From Saccopteryx bilineata (taxonomy: Eukaryota > Chordata > Mammalia > Chiroptera > Emballonuridae): a stretch of DNA of 64,000 nucleotides. A model generated the notes under the pieces. That model was not told the origin of the DNA. It did no database searches and worked only from the letters and a program-made list of their open reading frames with translations. This document shows, one piece after another, positions 47,486-59,906 of this stretch (position 1 is its first letter; each line of letters begins with the position of its first letter). The stretch covers positions 56,995,809-57,059,808 of the forward strand of contig NC_089494.1 of assembly GCF_036850765.1 (NCBI RefSeq), in the 5' to 3' direction. The position numbers were made by a program, and so were the translations under genes.

Positions 47486-49863
47486 AAAAGGCTTTGCACA
47501 TTGTAAGGACGGTTTTCCATGTTAATATTCCCAAGTTCATCCTAAAACCACTTAAGTCAATTTGAACAAAAGAACTCAGAAATGATAAATAGTGACTGGC
47601 TGTCTAAAGTTCTACTTATGGATCTTGTCTATCCATTTCTATGGTGGGCTCATCTCAGAGAAAGTAAGAGGTGGTCAATACAGAAATTTCCCACTTCCTT
47701 ATTGACAAAATGTTCCAGGTACCTGCTCCTCTCAATGCCAGACTCCCTCTGCTAGTGTTTCTTCAGCTTTTCAGATTCTGAGGCCAAAAGCTGCTTCAGG
47801 TGCTCATGATTTTAGACTGCTCTCATTGACACCACTAATCCACCCTGTTACACTGACGATGCAGAAGGAGTCGTTGGGCCCCGCAGCAACAGCCTTGGAG
47901 AGGCAAGGAGAAAACCGGAGCACCTGTAGGGGACAGGAAAAACAGGGAGCTGAAAACCATACCCCCTTCTGCCCTTGACCTCCATGGCATTTAAAAACCT
48001 GCGTAGATTTGGACAGAACCCAAGTTAAGAATTCTCTTGCTATATCGGGAGCAAGCAGAAGTTATCCCTGGTGGTCTTTAGGAAAACACCAAACCTTTTT
48101 GTCTTTGTAAACACTGATCCCAGAAGAAATCTGAATCTCCACAGAAAGAGCCCACTGCTCTAATAAAAAGCCCAGTCGAGTTTGTGTCCTTGGTGATTAT
48201 AAAGACTCCAACCAAACTCATTTTCTGGCTTTTGGACAAATGGTAAGAAATTTTCAAGGTTCTGCAGTGTTTTGTTTTTCTGTTTGTTTGTGTATTTTAT
48301 ATTGAATCTCTTCAAATTAGCAAGAAGCAAACACTATTCCTTATTAAACATCTTTGTGAAATAGCATGGTATAAGAATTATGCTGAATGGATGTGGTTCT
48401 TGCTTAATTTATTAATCTCAGAGATGTTATAAAGAGAATAAAATGTGCCATGTCCTGATACCATCTCTGTTTCATTTGGAGCAGCCTGCTTTGGATCTTA
48501 CACTTACAAGGGGAAGAGAGAGATCTTTATTAGCATCTTACAGAGCAGAAACCAAGCAACTCCTTAGTCTTTTCCAAATCAGGGCCAAAAACACCCTGGT
48601 TCATTTCTTCTTTATCTGTCTGAGAACTGAGTAGTACCATATAAAATAGTCAGTGGGAGCTAAACCCTAGGAGGAGAAAATATTATACTTGTGCTTATCT
48701 CCTTTCTTTTTTTCTAAACCAGTCATAAAACTTTTATTTGACCAGCACACACAAGGGTGGAAGAAAGAGACGGATGTGAAGAGAAAAACTAAAGGTGAAA
48801 TATTAATCACAAAGGAGTTTTATGTGAGGGACACAGGGTTCTTACCAGAAATAAGCTGTTCTGTGTCTTTTGTGTAACAAAGAGATGTCTGCAGGCTGGA
48901 CCCAGTGTATCGGGCTCCTATGGAATCATAAGCAGAAAAGCATCAGTTCTATTTTGGGAGTAGATTGAGAGGCAATGGGACTTAGATCTTTTCTGGAATT
49001 GGCACATGGACTCCTCATCCAATTCTACATGTGGATAAGAGAAATGAGCTTTGCATATGACAATCACAGACAAGAACCTTCTTGAAAGAAGTTGCTTCTT
49101 AAAATTAGTAAATTTAACTACTTTTGTGTTTATAGATTATTCCTATTAGGGTTTGGTCAGGATTAAGGATAAGGAATAAGTTCTCTTACAGTGTCCGTCC
49201 TATTTTACTGATAGGAGGAATTTTGCAAATATATTTGTTGAGCTAAAGAGGGAATGGAATCACTCACCCCCTCTTTGCTGCCATCATTCCATTAAGTGTG
49301 AAACATAGAATATCATAAGTAAGTGCTTTCCTAATACTTTAATCTTTTGGATTAATTAAAAGATTTAATCTTGGATAAAATTTGGCCATTTTGATTCTAA
49401 GGTATGGGATATCTTGGCCCTTGATATATATAGTACCGTCTCCTTCCAGTGAATTATAACTCTTCAAATTATTTCCAGGGTATTAGGAAGTACTACTTTT
49501 ATGATAATTTCAAGAATGGCGTGGAGTCACATCACACATGCATTTAATGTACACGTGGCTTTAGAACCTGCCTCCTGTGATGGCGAGATGAATGTCCAAC
49601 CCAACAATGTGAGAGTAGCCCCTGTTCCATGGGGACACAGAGGAAAGACCCACATGGGATGAGTGACAGTCAGTGGGTGATTTTTCAAAGATGTGAGTCA
49701 TCACTGGAAATTTAGAGTAATAGCCAGCAAATATTTTCTAAGTACTTACTACATATACACCATCATGCCCTAGTTACTTTCACATGTTTTCTTCAGTTTT
49801 CAAAATAGCAACAAACATTGTATGCATTAGGTTTATAATGGCTTAAAATTAAAACAGAGTGGA

Positions 49864-50206
49864 GCCCTGGGCTGTTGGCTCAGTGGTAGAGTGTCAGCTG
49901 GCATGTGGATGTCCTGGGTTCGATTCCTGGTCAGAGTACACAGGAGAGGTGCCCATCTACTTCTCCACCTCTCTTCCTCTCGCTTCTCTCTCTCTCTCTC
50001 TTCCCTTCTTGCAGCTATGGTTCGATTGGAGTAGTTGGCTCTGGGCACCAAGGATGGCTAGCTTAGGTGCTAAGAAGAGCACAGTTGCTGAGCAATGGAG
50101 CAATCTCCCAGATGGGCAGAGCATAGCCCCCTAGTAGGCTAGCAGGGTGGATCCTGATCAGGGCACATACAGGAGTCTGTCTCTGCCTCTCCTCCTCTCA
50201 CTGAAT

Positions 50207-50266
<60 letters not shown>

Positions 50267-50293
50267 AGAAAGAAAAAGAAAGATAGAAAGAGA
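49864..50293 (+). mobile_element. Diverged VES-related SINE with GAAA tail
   Basis: The head is GCCCTGGGCTGTTGGCTCAG, with B box GGTTCGATTCC. The A tail has become a (GAAA)n microsatellite (about 50210-50293). The flanks TTAAAACAGA and TTAAACAGA suggest a decayed duplication. Confidence 0.88.
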
Positions 50294-50357
50294 ACTTAAA
50301 CAGACAGGCAAGAAAAATAACTGAAATTATCCTTTCCCATTCCCACTTGGAGCTTGA

Positions 50358-50717
50358 AATTTATTTATTTATTTACTTACTTACTTATGAGATGAGGAGG
50401 GCTAAACAGACTCCTACATGTGCCCTCACCAGGATCTACTCAGTGACCCATCTGGGGCTGATGCTCTGCACATTTGGGGATGTGCTCACAACTGAGCTAT
50501 TTTTAGCTCCTGAGGTGGAGGCTCCATGTAGCCATCCTCAATGCCTGGGGCCAATGAACTCAAATCAATAAAGCCATGGCTGCAAGAGGAGAAGAGAGGA
50601 GAGAGAGAAGCGAGAGGGAGATAGGTAGAGAAGTGGATGGGCGCCTCTCCTGTGTGCCCTGACCCAGGACTTCCACATATGGGGTCGATGTCTACTACTT
50701 AGCCAACTGGCCAGGGC
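50358..50717 (-). mobile_element. Diverged VES-related SINE (antisense)
   Basis: This is the older variant with 'CAACTGAGCTATTTTTAGCT', as at 21203-21562, with a TTTA-rich tail and the head CCAACTGGCCAGGGC. The duplication is not clear. Confidence 0.83.
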
Positions 50718-50967
50718 TGAGAATTATCTTAAAAGAAGAAAGAAGTGAATGCTCTCTCTGTCCTAAGTGTGAGTGTGTATTACTCTTAGCAGTAATTCAC
50801 ATATATTAAAGTTTAATTATGATGGAAGGGAGTTCATGATAATTTGGAATACACCAAGTTTTTGCTTTAGGCACTAACTTTAACATTAAACCTTGACTAA
50901 CTATTAACTAGAAACTCAACATTATTCAACTAAGCAATACAAATTTTAAATATAAACAAAATTCCAG

Positions 50968-51375
50968 CCTGACCAGGCAAAGGCGCAGTAGATAGAGCAT
51001 TGGCCTGGGACACAGATGATCCAGTTTCGAAACCCCAAGGTTGCTGGCTTGAGCACAGGCTCACCTGGCTTGAGCATGGGCTGACCAGCTTGAGTGTGAG
51101 GTCACTGGCTTGAGCATGGGATCACAGACATAACCCCCCAGGTTGCTGGCTTGAGCCCAAGGTTGCTGGCTTGAGCAAGGGGTCACTGGCTTGGCTGGAA
51201 CCCCCCTTCCCAGTCAAGGCACATATGAGAAAGCAATCAATGAACAACTAAGGTGCCGCAAGGAAGAATTGATGCTTCTCATCTCTCCCTTCCTGTCTGT
51301 CTGTCCCTCTCTGTCCCTCTCTCTGTCTCTCTTGCTAAAGACAAACAAGCAAGCAAACAAACAACCTCCCCTCTC
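50968..51375 (+). mobile_element. Long tRNA-derived SINE with many internal repeats
   Basis: The head CCTGACCAGGCAAAGGCGCA is followed by a run of CTTGAGC-centred units between about 51045 and 51200, then CCAGTCAAGGCACATATGAG, a CT tract and an A/C-rich tail. The duplication AAATTCCAG at 50959-50967 and 51376-51384 is exact. Confidence 0.9.
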
Positions 51376-51764
51376 AAATTCCAGAAACAGTGGTTACTGC
51401 CAAGTGGCATTTTAATGTGTTATGTAATGGTTAAGAGAGTAATTCAAATAATCTTTTCTAATATCAGCATCTTGGCTCTGTTGCCAACTGCAGGGGAGGA
51501 AAAGGATTAGCTAAGGAAGAGTTCTTCAGATTCAAAGTTTCTTTAATAAAAATATCTTTCATCCAAAGTCCAATATACTGTAAGAGAAATCACTCAACCT
51601 TTCTCTGTATCTTTTCTCACCTGTAAGAAAGAAAGGTAGACACTTGTTTATAAGAAGCAAGTTTTAAATTCCCACTTTTTCACCTAAGATTAACAGGCTT
51701 CTTGGAAATACCCCTTTTTGCTTAGCCTCCCACAGTAAATCTCTGCCACATGGTGCCATAGCCT

Positions 51765-51985
51765 TTGGTTTAAGAGCAGGGCCTCAGGGCCAGACAAATT
51801 GAGTGCCAATAGCAATCTGCCACTTTGCAGAAGTCTCACTTTGTACAATTTATTTCACCTCTCTGGACTGCGTTTCCCCAGCTGTATAATGGGGGTGACA
51901 TCCCGCTCCCTCCCAGGGCTGGTATGTACAATGTTGTTGAAACTCAGCTGACACTCAAAAATATTTGTTGAGTGATGAAAAGTAA
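51765..51985 (+). repeat. MIR SINE
   Basis: 'CTCTCTGGACTGCGTTTCCC', 'CAGCTGTATAATGGGGGTGA' and the upstream GAGCAGGGCCTCAGGGCCAG fit MIR in forward orientation. Confidence 0.85.
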
Positions 51986-52856
51986 TTATGAAATAAAATA
52001 GAAGCAGCACATAGTTTGCATTAAACCATAGTTATTACTATCATTACATCCTATTAGCTACTAAATAAATGGCAATGATTTTGTTTTAAATCTTCTAAGT
52101 AAACAGAAAGAGCAGATTCAGGAGACATGAGGACACTGCTGGGAGAATAGAACATCAACTTACATGTACTCTGGCAATATTTGAGAGATTTCATTTATAA
52201 ATTCAAATTTGTTTTCAGTTTCAATCTGCTATTAAAACCCTCTCCCTGCCGTGGCAGCCAGGGTAGGAACATGGATGTTTTGACACAGTTCCACAGCTAT
52301 GTCTTCCATATTTGGCTTAAACTGTGTCCCCTTTACATCAACAAAGCCTTGCTCTTCTGGTGTGCCTTGAGTATCAGTGGTGCTAGACTCCTAAGACCGT
52401 TTGTTCTCATTGATCGCAAGTCTTCCCTGGGGTCTCCCTGCTCCACCTGTCAGGCCCCTACCCAGCTCACTGGCTTCCAGCTCTGCGACCGGGGAAGGGT
52501 GGACTTGCAGGGGCCGGCTGACATGGCACTGTCCAGCGTGCTGGGGTAGGACTGCTCTCCAGACTTGCAAGGAGCATCCTGTATGGTGGCTTCTTCTAGC
52601 AGCTCCAAAGGGCAACATAGCAACAGTCCTCTTACTCTTTAGCTCTTCTTCAATTTACCTAATTCATCTCCTGTTCTCCAGGCTCAAGTCCCTCTGGATA
52701 TCAGAAGACCTATGAAGACCAGTGCAATGCACTCGGCTCTCTTTCTCTTTTCTCCTTCTATTACAACAGCCCTCTTTTACGGCCTTTTTATCATATACTC
52801 CTCCATCTTAGTGCCAACTAAAACCTTAATGACCCAAAAGTTACTGTGTTAATTCT

Positions 52857-53240
52857 TTTTTTTTTTGTATTTTTTGTATTTTTCTGAAGTTGGAAATGGG
52901 GAGGCAGTCAGACAGACTCCTGCATGCGCTCGACTGGGATCTACCTGGCATACCCACCAGGGGGCGATGCTCTTCCCATCTGGGGCATTGCTTTGTTGCG
53001 ACCACAGCCATTCTAGCACCTGAGGCAGAGGCCATGGAGCCATCCTCAGCACCCAGGCCAACTTTGCTCCAATGGAGCCTTGGCTGCGGGAGGGGAAGAG
53101 AGAGACAGAGAGGAAGGAGAGGGGGAGGGGTGGAGAAGCAGATGGGCACTTCTCCTGTGTGCCTTGGCCGGGAATTGAACCTGGGACTCCTGCACGCCAG
53201 GCTGATACTCTACCACTGAGCCAACCGGCCAGGGCCACTC
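52857..53240 (-). mobile_element. VES-type SINE
   Basis: This is a VES in reverse, T-tract on the left and CCAACCGGCCAGGGC on the right, about 730 bases before exon C. The duplication TGTGTTAATTCT at 52845-52856 and 53241-53252 is exact. Confidence 0.95.
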
Positions 53241-53975
53241 TGTGTTAATTCTATAAACTTAATTACCCCGTGCTTTGTTGTTGATCACCAATAAAGGAAG
53301 AAAATACAAGTTCAGAATTCTTTGCTCACTATCTTGGTTTGGAAAAGTATGTTTTTTCCTGCATAGTTTATTTGTATGTTGAAAGCTAGATGTTACCGTG
53401 GTCTTCATCTGTGCACTGCCTCAGGTCTGAATTCTTATCTTCTCCATAGAGATGGTGTTTGGAGGGAGTAGGCAGAGGTCTTCTACTTGGAAAGGCAAGT
53501 ACAAAAGCACATTAATCATGTCTTGACTATTTCCCTACAGTGGTTCAGGTTGAAAGTGCAATTTATTGGGAAATTTCCTTTTAAGAATATTACAGAGACA
53601 TTCAGGTTATGAAAGTTGGTGTGATATTTGAAAACTATCCCATCCATTATTTGTATGAAGTTCAGAATGTGCAAAAAATAAGCCTGTCTCTCCAAATTCT
53701 ATACAGGTATAACTGTATTGTATAGCTACGTTCTCAATGCAAACTATTTTGGTAATTTTAAGGTGTTGACTCTTATCTTTGCTGAACTAAACTGTGATCA
53801 GTTTCTCTAAATGGAGCCTTAAAACTTTCCAGCTCTTTTCCAAGACCAAACTTGTTCTGGTTTTGATTAACCTAATAAATTAAATAGGGTGGGTTAATCT
53901 CTAGTATTTCATGTACACATCAATGTGGATTTTAACCTAGGAAAGCAGAAAATGAAAGTGTGTTTTCTTTGGCAG

Positions 53976-54148
53976 GCATTTGATGTACTTGGAAGAGTTG
54001 AGGCTTACCTTAAGCTCCTTAAATCAGAGGGTTTCAGTCTGCCTGTCTTGGCAGTGAGGCATGAGGAGTTACACAGAGAAATTATGGACTGCACAGCTGA
54101 TGCATTGCAAAAAGGACAAGCCTTAATCAGCCAGCTAGACTCCTGCAG
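53976..54148 (+). CDS. CCDC141: CCDC141 internal exon C (coiled-coil region)
   Basis: This 173-base exon encodes 57 full codons plus two bases, starting [15 protein letters not shown] and ending LISQLDSC. The acceptor is TTTCTTTGGCAG, ending at 53975, and the donor is GTGAGT at 54149. It enters in phase 0 and leaves after two bases (AG), so the next exon must supply the third base; a C or T would give the Ser I expect from human CCDC141. The motifs [11 protein letters not shown] and [15 protein letters not shown] are nearly the same as in human CCDC141 from memory. This is another helix of the spectrin-like rod. The following exon was looked for in 54149-64000 and not seen. This is the best-conserved of the three exons. 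Confidence 0.96.
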
Positions 54149-54616
54149 GTGAGTAGAGTCTATTTCTTCCTCAGTGTAACCAGTTCTTTTCACAGTTTCC
54201 ACAACTTGTTAAAATAAGCTGCATGATTTTTTTTTCTGCTTCTGACACTTGACTACATTATGACATGGCTTAAATAGATCTACTGAATTTTGGCCAACAG
54301 TGATTCTGAACACAGCATTGCTCTGCTGGAAGTGAGGCCATATTCTGAGCCTGAGGACCTGAAGATGCTAAAGCTTTCTTCCTATGAGTTTCTGAGGAGG
54401 GGAGAGAGGAAGGACAGAAGGAGAAACGGAGCTTCGGTTCTCAGTGCTTTTCATATTCTCCATGGGGTTTCTTCTCTATTTATTCATGAGCCTAGAATCT
54501 ACCTTGTTTATTTTCTTACTTCTCTAGAAAACAAATTAAGTACCAGAATTCTCTTTCATCAGTGATTTTGGTGGCTCAGCAAACAAAAACTCCAAATAAA
54601 AGTTGACCTTGTTAAT

Positions 54617-54835
54617 AATAATGGCTCACATTTATTGAGAGCCCACAACGTGCCAGGCGCTGTGCTTTAGGAACATCATCTCATTAAACCTCACAGCAAC
54701 TCTACAAGGCACATACTATTAATGTTTCACGCTTACAAGTAACTGAGACACAGAGAGGTTAAGTAACTGCTAAAAGGTCACACAGCCAGATAGTGGCAGA
54801 TCCAGAATTTCAATCCAAATTGATAGGCAGTATAC
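54617..54835 (-). repeat. MIR SINE (antisense)
   Basis: 'CAACGTGCCAGGCGCTGTGC', 'GAGACACAGAGAGGTTAAGT' and 'GGTCACACAGCCAGATAGTG' are reversed MIR, very well preserved, 470 bases after exon C. Confidence 0.95.
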
Positions 54836-55111
54836 CCCATGCTCTTTACCAGTATGCTAGAGCTGGTCGTTTTTATGAGCACATTTGGTGAGTGTGTCAA
54901 AGTGAGTCTAGATTTGAGTGGGAATCGGGAGAGAGAAGGAACTTGAGAAAGAGAGTAAATGAAAAGAGAAGTATGAGAAAGATCAGGGATTGGAAGACAA
55001 AAGAGACATGGTAGAGCAGATGATGGTATAAATATTGATGAGGAAGAAATGAAAGCAGGGCTTACATATTGACAGAGAGGCAAAAAGATTTGTGCCAATG
55101 ACTTAAATCTA

Positions 55112-55137
55112 GTTTTTTGTTGTTGTTGTTGTTGTTT
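55112..55137. repeat. (GTT)n microsatellite
   Basis: Six to seven GTT units between T runs. Confidence 0.85.
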
Positions 55138-56542
55138 TTATCTTCCAATCCATAATCTCCTTGAAACTCAAAAACACTCCATTTGAGGAACAATGAAATA
55201 GGTGGAATGTGGTAAAATTATTCTATTTTTCTTTTTGGTCTGCTCTATGTTAGAAGTGTTTAAAATGTTGCTTTGATAAGTTTCAGTTAAGGGAATTTTC
55301 TTTCCAGAATACAGTGTAAATCACAACAGAGATCTTTAACGGAGGTTGGTGATGGTTGCTATGGGATCATACAAAGCCAAGAACAGAAATGGTCCAAGGT
55401 CTTCCAGCAGTAGCCAAAAAAACTGAGGCCAAAGAAAGGCAAATGATTCTCCCTTTTGAAAAGCTAATGATACCAACTATAGCTATCACAGTAGTTTTAC
55501 TACGGTCAAGTTTCTATATGTTAGCTCCACATCACATACATCAAGTCAAGTGTACACTTGGTTCCAGGAGACCCAGTGTGCACGTGTCATGCCCCAAGAT
55601 GTGACATAAGAGCTCCTTCCTTCCCCTCCCCTGCTAAAGGTGAAGCCTTCCAGAGTATAGAAATACAATGATACCCTATGGGGTGGCACAGACACTTGTG
55701 CCTGCACTCAGGGTACATGCTGGACATTGAACTGAATCCTGAGTCTTGTGATAACTGGATTAAGTGGTGAGATCTCCAGTTGTGACTGGGGAATGGACCC
55801 AGGTCAGGTGTGGAAGTGGGTCTCCACGCACAGACAGCTGTTACTTCTCTGTTCAGGCTACTCTTTGCTAGCAGTGCCTTCCCTGGCGCTGGGCAGTTTC
55901 CTGTCACACGTGGGTGGCAGGAGGTAGCCACAGCCTCGTCCCCAGATTTCTGGAGATCTGTCTTTTGTACAATGCCCCAAATATTCTAGGTGCCTTGCCC
56001 TTCCAGAAGTCTGATCTCTGTCCCTTCAAGTCAGCAATATGTCTGGGTTCTGTCTGGGTTCTACCTCCCGGAGCTCTGACCTGGAAATTATCTTTGAGGC
56101 AATAAACTGATGTATCTGGAAGCTCATCTCTTGTTGCTCACTGTCTGAGAACCATTGTTTCACATTTTGTTCATTTTCTAGCCATTTAAGGCATGAAGGT
56201 AAATCCAGTCTCTGCTTCTTGCCCAGAAATCAAAGTTCTCTCTTCAGTTTGATGCTTAACTCCTGTAGCTGGAAAGCTGGTCATAATTTATTACTGCTAA
56301 ACTTTATCTTGTTTTTTCTAATCAGTAATACTTTATTTTCAATATTTAAACATAAGAGAAGTGCTCTTATATTATATTGCATTCTATCTTCAGGGTTTAG
56401 TGACTGTTTTGATCATGTTTATCTACTTAGCTAGTCTCATTTCCCCCTCTATTTTTGCTCTTTCTAGTCTTAATTTATATATACATACATGGTTTTTCAG
56501 AGAGGCATCTGTAGTTATAGTCTTCAGGCTGAAGATTGAGCC

Positions 56543-56614
<72 letters not shown>

Positions 56615-56617
56615 AAA
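56543..56617. repeat. (GAAA)n microsatellite
   Basis: About 18 near-perfect AAGA/GAAA units. Unlike the GAAA run at 50210-50293, it is not attached to a visible SINE. Confidence 0.95.
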
Positions 56618-56809
56618 CAGTTGTTAGGGACCATTTCAAGACATTTTAATTAGTGGTTAGGTAACTGCATTTAAAAAATAATTCATAGTATGGTTTCTGT
56701 CAATGTCCTAGATATATGAGCTTCTATAGTAGTTCCAAGCGACTTTGTATTAGAGACTTCTCTATTTGTATATTGGAATTAGGTTTGGATTTCTACACTA
56801 TAAAGTGGG

Positions 56810-57220
56810 GCAGACCGGGAGCTTGCTCTCTCTCGGTTCCTGGGATTAGCATTAGAGAGGAGAGCAGGGAAAAACCACGTGGATCAGGCCAGGAGAAGCA
56901 GTCAAGATGATGGAGTGCTGAGGAAGAAGCCAGTTTGTGCAGAGAGAAGGAAGGAAATGGGGAACAGAGGTGAGTAAGTCTGGTGAGCTAGAAACCTTTG
57001 ATTCTAGGAAACTCGGATAAGTCAGTAGCTTTGTGAGCACTGAATGAGTGGATTTTGGAGCCCAGTGTGTGTTTTTACTTGCCCACCGGGTGCAAGCTAG
57101 GATTAAAGATGATAGCCCACCAGTTTCCATTGTTTCATAACCATCTGTCTGAATCTAATGCGAACCTGCACAGGCCAGGAGGCTGTGATGGTGGCCATGG
57201 ATACTGGCTTTACACCCTTA
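56810..57220 (+). repeat. Diverged solo LTR related to family 1
   Basis: The stretch GAGTGCTGAGGAAGAAGCCA followed by GTTTGTGCAGAGAGAAG, 'CCTTTGATTCTAGGAAACTC' and 'CATCTGTCTGAATCTAATGC' parallels the LTR at 23987-24580 in the same order. The poly-A site is changed (GATTAAAGA) and the left part is not recognisable. It is an older or different subfamily. Confidence 0.75.
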
Positions 57221-58069
57221 AATCTGATTCTTTTTCTGTTAATTAAAAACATAGGACTTCAGAAGTTCACATTTATTTGAGGTTAAGCTTCTCAGTAAAT
57301 CTGAGACCTTTGTCATGATTGTTCTGTAATTACTACCTTATTAGAAATAGGTCCATACTGTTTTTCTATGCTGGAATCAAACACCTTTGAAGTTGGAGCA
57401 GCCTCACAACATAAATAATGCTTACTTAAATATTTCTTTGCCTTTTCTATTTTCTCCCTATAATCTGGCAATAATTCTGAGTCTAAATCATTTTTTTATT
57501 TGACAGAGTGTATCTGGCAAAACCTAAATACATTTTAATTTGAAAGGTATTGTCGTGCATTCATTTGCACTTAGCCATCATGTAAGTTACCTATAATAGT
57601 AAGTGATGGCGGTCAAACTTAGATTTCCCATGAAGCTGAAAGCTGCTGACCTCTGGCCTCCTCAGCTCTTCCTAGGCCTAGCGTGGCATCACCTTTGAGC
57701 ACTGAATCTAAGGATAGACCGTAGGTGGCCTGTTACCAAGCAGGAGTCTGCATGTATAATACTAAGCCACAGAAAACTGTAGTGACTGGAACTATAGGGA
57801 CCTTGTTTGAAGGTGACGTTTTCCATAATTAGACAAAAATGAGGGACGTTTTTGCTGTCAGTGTCGCTGCCACTTCAGAATGCTAAGACATGCAAACACC
57901 CAGCCAAACCAGGCCGTGTTATAAAGTATGCACTTGCCTTTTTCTGTTTACTAAAATTAACTTGAGATTTACAAGTAAATTTGCTTCTGTATTGACTCAA
58001 TTTCTATCCCTACAGAAAAGACTATACTATTTTTCATCCTCATTTGTTGTGGTGGATTTAAGCTGTCAA

Positions 58070-58620
58070 TGTAAGAGATGTTCAAACCTGTGGAGAATTT
58101 TATAACAATTTATTTGAGCCAAACTGATGACATATGCCAGGGAACAAGATCTCAAATGTTCCTGAAAATAAAAGTTTGTAGTTTCTTTTATGCATTGGGA
58201 ATTAAGGAGGGAACATAAGATTACATGAATGTCAGAGAAAGCAAGGCAGGCATTGGATAACAGATTAATTAAGAGTATGTGCTCTCCTGAGCAGGTTATG
58301 TCTGAAAACAGGAGCCTGAAAGGCTGGTTCACATTTTTAGGAAGGGTCTGAAAAGAGGCATCTCAAAGATGTGTTAACCTCGTAGCACAGAAACAATGGA
58401 CAGGTTTTGCTTAAGACAAAGATAAACCTTTAGCTAAAGAGCTTTGTGCCTGGGCATGACTACCTACCACCATGGCCGCCCAGTTAGGAATTTCTCATCA
58501 GACCCCCTTGTGAAGTTACTTTCCATTAAATTCCTTTTTGTCTACAAAGCATATAAAACCTCATCCTGATGGAATATTTGGCTTTGGTAGAACTTTAAGT
58601 ATTGTTTTGATCTAACACTT
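58070..58620 (-). repeat. Possible LTR remnant (antisense)
   Basis: 'TTTATTTGAGCCAAACTGAT' near the left end is the kind of sequence found at the 3' edge of antisense LTRs. The family is not identified and no duplication is visible. Confidence 0.35.
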
Positions 58621-59189
58621 ATTCCTTTCTTAATGTTAATTCTTCAGACATTCATATTCTACAGAGAGATAAAACCAGGAGTTAATTAGCACTTTGCATT
58701 CTCTTCCCACGATTTTCTTTTATGGTGGTTACCACTACTTCCCTTAGCTGATATTGTGGATGATTATGAATTTAGACACAACATGGCTATTTGTTTATTC
58801 CAAAAGTATTATTGAGCATCTTTTGTAAATCAGGTGCTCCCAAGCATAATGGTAGGAGAGGCAAAGTGTCTCTCTTTGTGCTGCTCATATTCTAGTAGGA
58901 GGAAGCAGTTGACTAACAAAGAAATCGATAAATAGGCTGCTCTTACATAGCAATGAGTATTATGAAAACATATAAAACTGAAATGGGATGGAGAGTGACT
59001 GTGGGGAGAGGACCATTTTAGACCTTGTAGTCGGGGAAGGATTCCGGGAGGTGAGCACGCCAGGCAGGGCAGCCGCAGAGGTGAACCGGAAAGGAAAGGG
59101 TGGCTGGAGGTGGGGTGGCAAGGGCAGTAGGGCATAGCCAGGATTGAAGAGTTCGGTGGAATTCAGACTGGCCAAATGGTCATTAGCAA

Positions 59190-59390
59190 GAATGGCAAAC
59201 ACTTATGTAGTTTCTAACATTATGAATTTAACCCTCAAAACCACCCTGTAATAGAAGTACTACCATTATTATTGTCCCTTTTTTTGCTGATGAGGACACT
59301 GGGGCACAGAGAGGGTCGGTAACTTGCCCTGCTCCTTGTCACAGGGTAGTACGAGGTGAAGACCTTGAGTGCAGGTGTGAACCGCTATGT
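59190..59390 (-). repeat. MIR SINE (antisense)
   Basis: 'CTGATGAGGACACTGGGGCA' followed by 'CAGAGAGGGTCGGTAACTTG' and 'GTCACAGGGTAGTACG' is reversed MIR. Confidence 0.85.
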
Positions 59391-59649
59391 CAGGAATCAC
59401 TGGTTCTGTTTACTCCTTTCATTCAACTTTAATCCATAACAAGGAGCCTGACCACTTAGTGAACATGGATCCTTCTTATTTTTATTTTTTTAATTCTAGT
59501 GTGCTTTTAATGTACTCCATCCATCTTCTAGTTTCCAGTCAAGTTTCACCTTCCCTAAAAGTTATTCTTTCAATTTGTTTAAAATTGTATTGAATGTACA
59601 TATAAGCCTCTAACATGACATGCCAGCACCAGGTTCTAAGGGCTGTCAA

Positions 59650-59823
59650 ATCTATATATCTATATCTATATCTATATCTATATCTGTATCTGTATCTATA
59701 TCTATAGCTAACCTATCTATATCTATATCTAATCTATCTATATCTATATCTATCTATCTGTATATACATATATCTATATATATGTATATATCTATATCTA
59801 TATCTCTATATATATATATATAC

Positions 59824-59902
<79 letters not shown>
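59650..59902. repeat. Compound (TATCTA)n/(TG)n/(TA)n microsatellite
   Basis: TATCTA-type hexamers (59650-59810) lead to TA, then about 17 TG units (59827-59862) and a TA run (59862-59902). The 223-codon open frame across it is a by-product of the period. Confidence 0.97.

Positions 59903-59906
<4 letters not shown>

Larger units (their letters stand above)
40146..53975 (+). other. CCDC141: CCDC141 intron between exons B and C (13.8 kb)
   Basis: The intron has GT at 40146 and AG at 53974-53975. It carries VES-type and long tRNA-derived SINEs, two hAT elements (45043-45367 and 45577-46079), two MIRs and L2 pieces. I see nothing nameable in about 40967-42000, 42369-44730, 46550-47130, 47490-49850, 51990-52840 and 53253-53975. 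A GC-richer patch at 52400-52560 has an open frame but no recognisable product. Confidence 0.85.

Noticed and set aside
47880..48250. Possible LTR with a TATA-like TTTAAAAA and AATAAAAAGCCC 170 bases later
   Set aside because: The two motifs alone are weak; no ends, duplication or second copy were seen.
50210..50293. Regular short repeats that could suggest a CRISPR-like array
   Set aside because: It is a simple GAAA tail of a SINE in a mammalian genome; there are no spacers.
52181..52549. 122-codon + strand frame in a GC-richer patch
   Set aside because: No recognisable protein and not in frame with CCDC141 exons. I cannot say what the patch is.
54290..54565. 91-codon frame just after exon C, possibly the next exon
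   Set aside because: Its sequence does not resemble the expected CCDC141 continuation, and there is no matching acceptor in the required phase.
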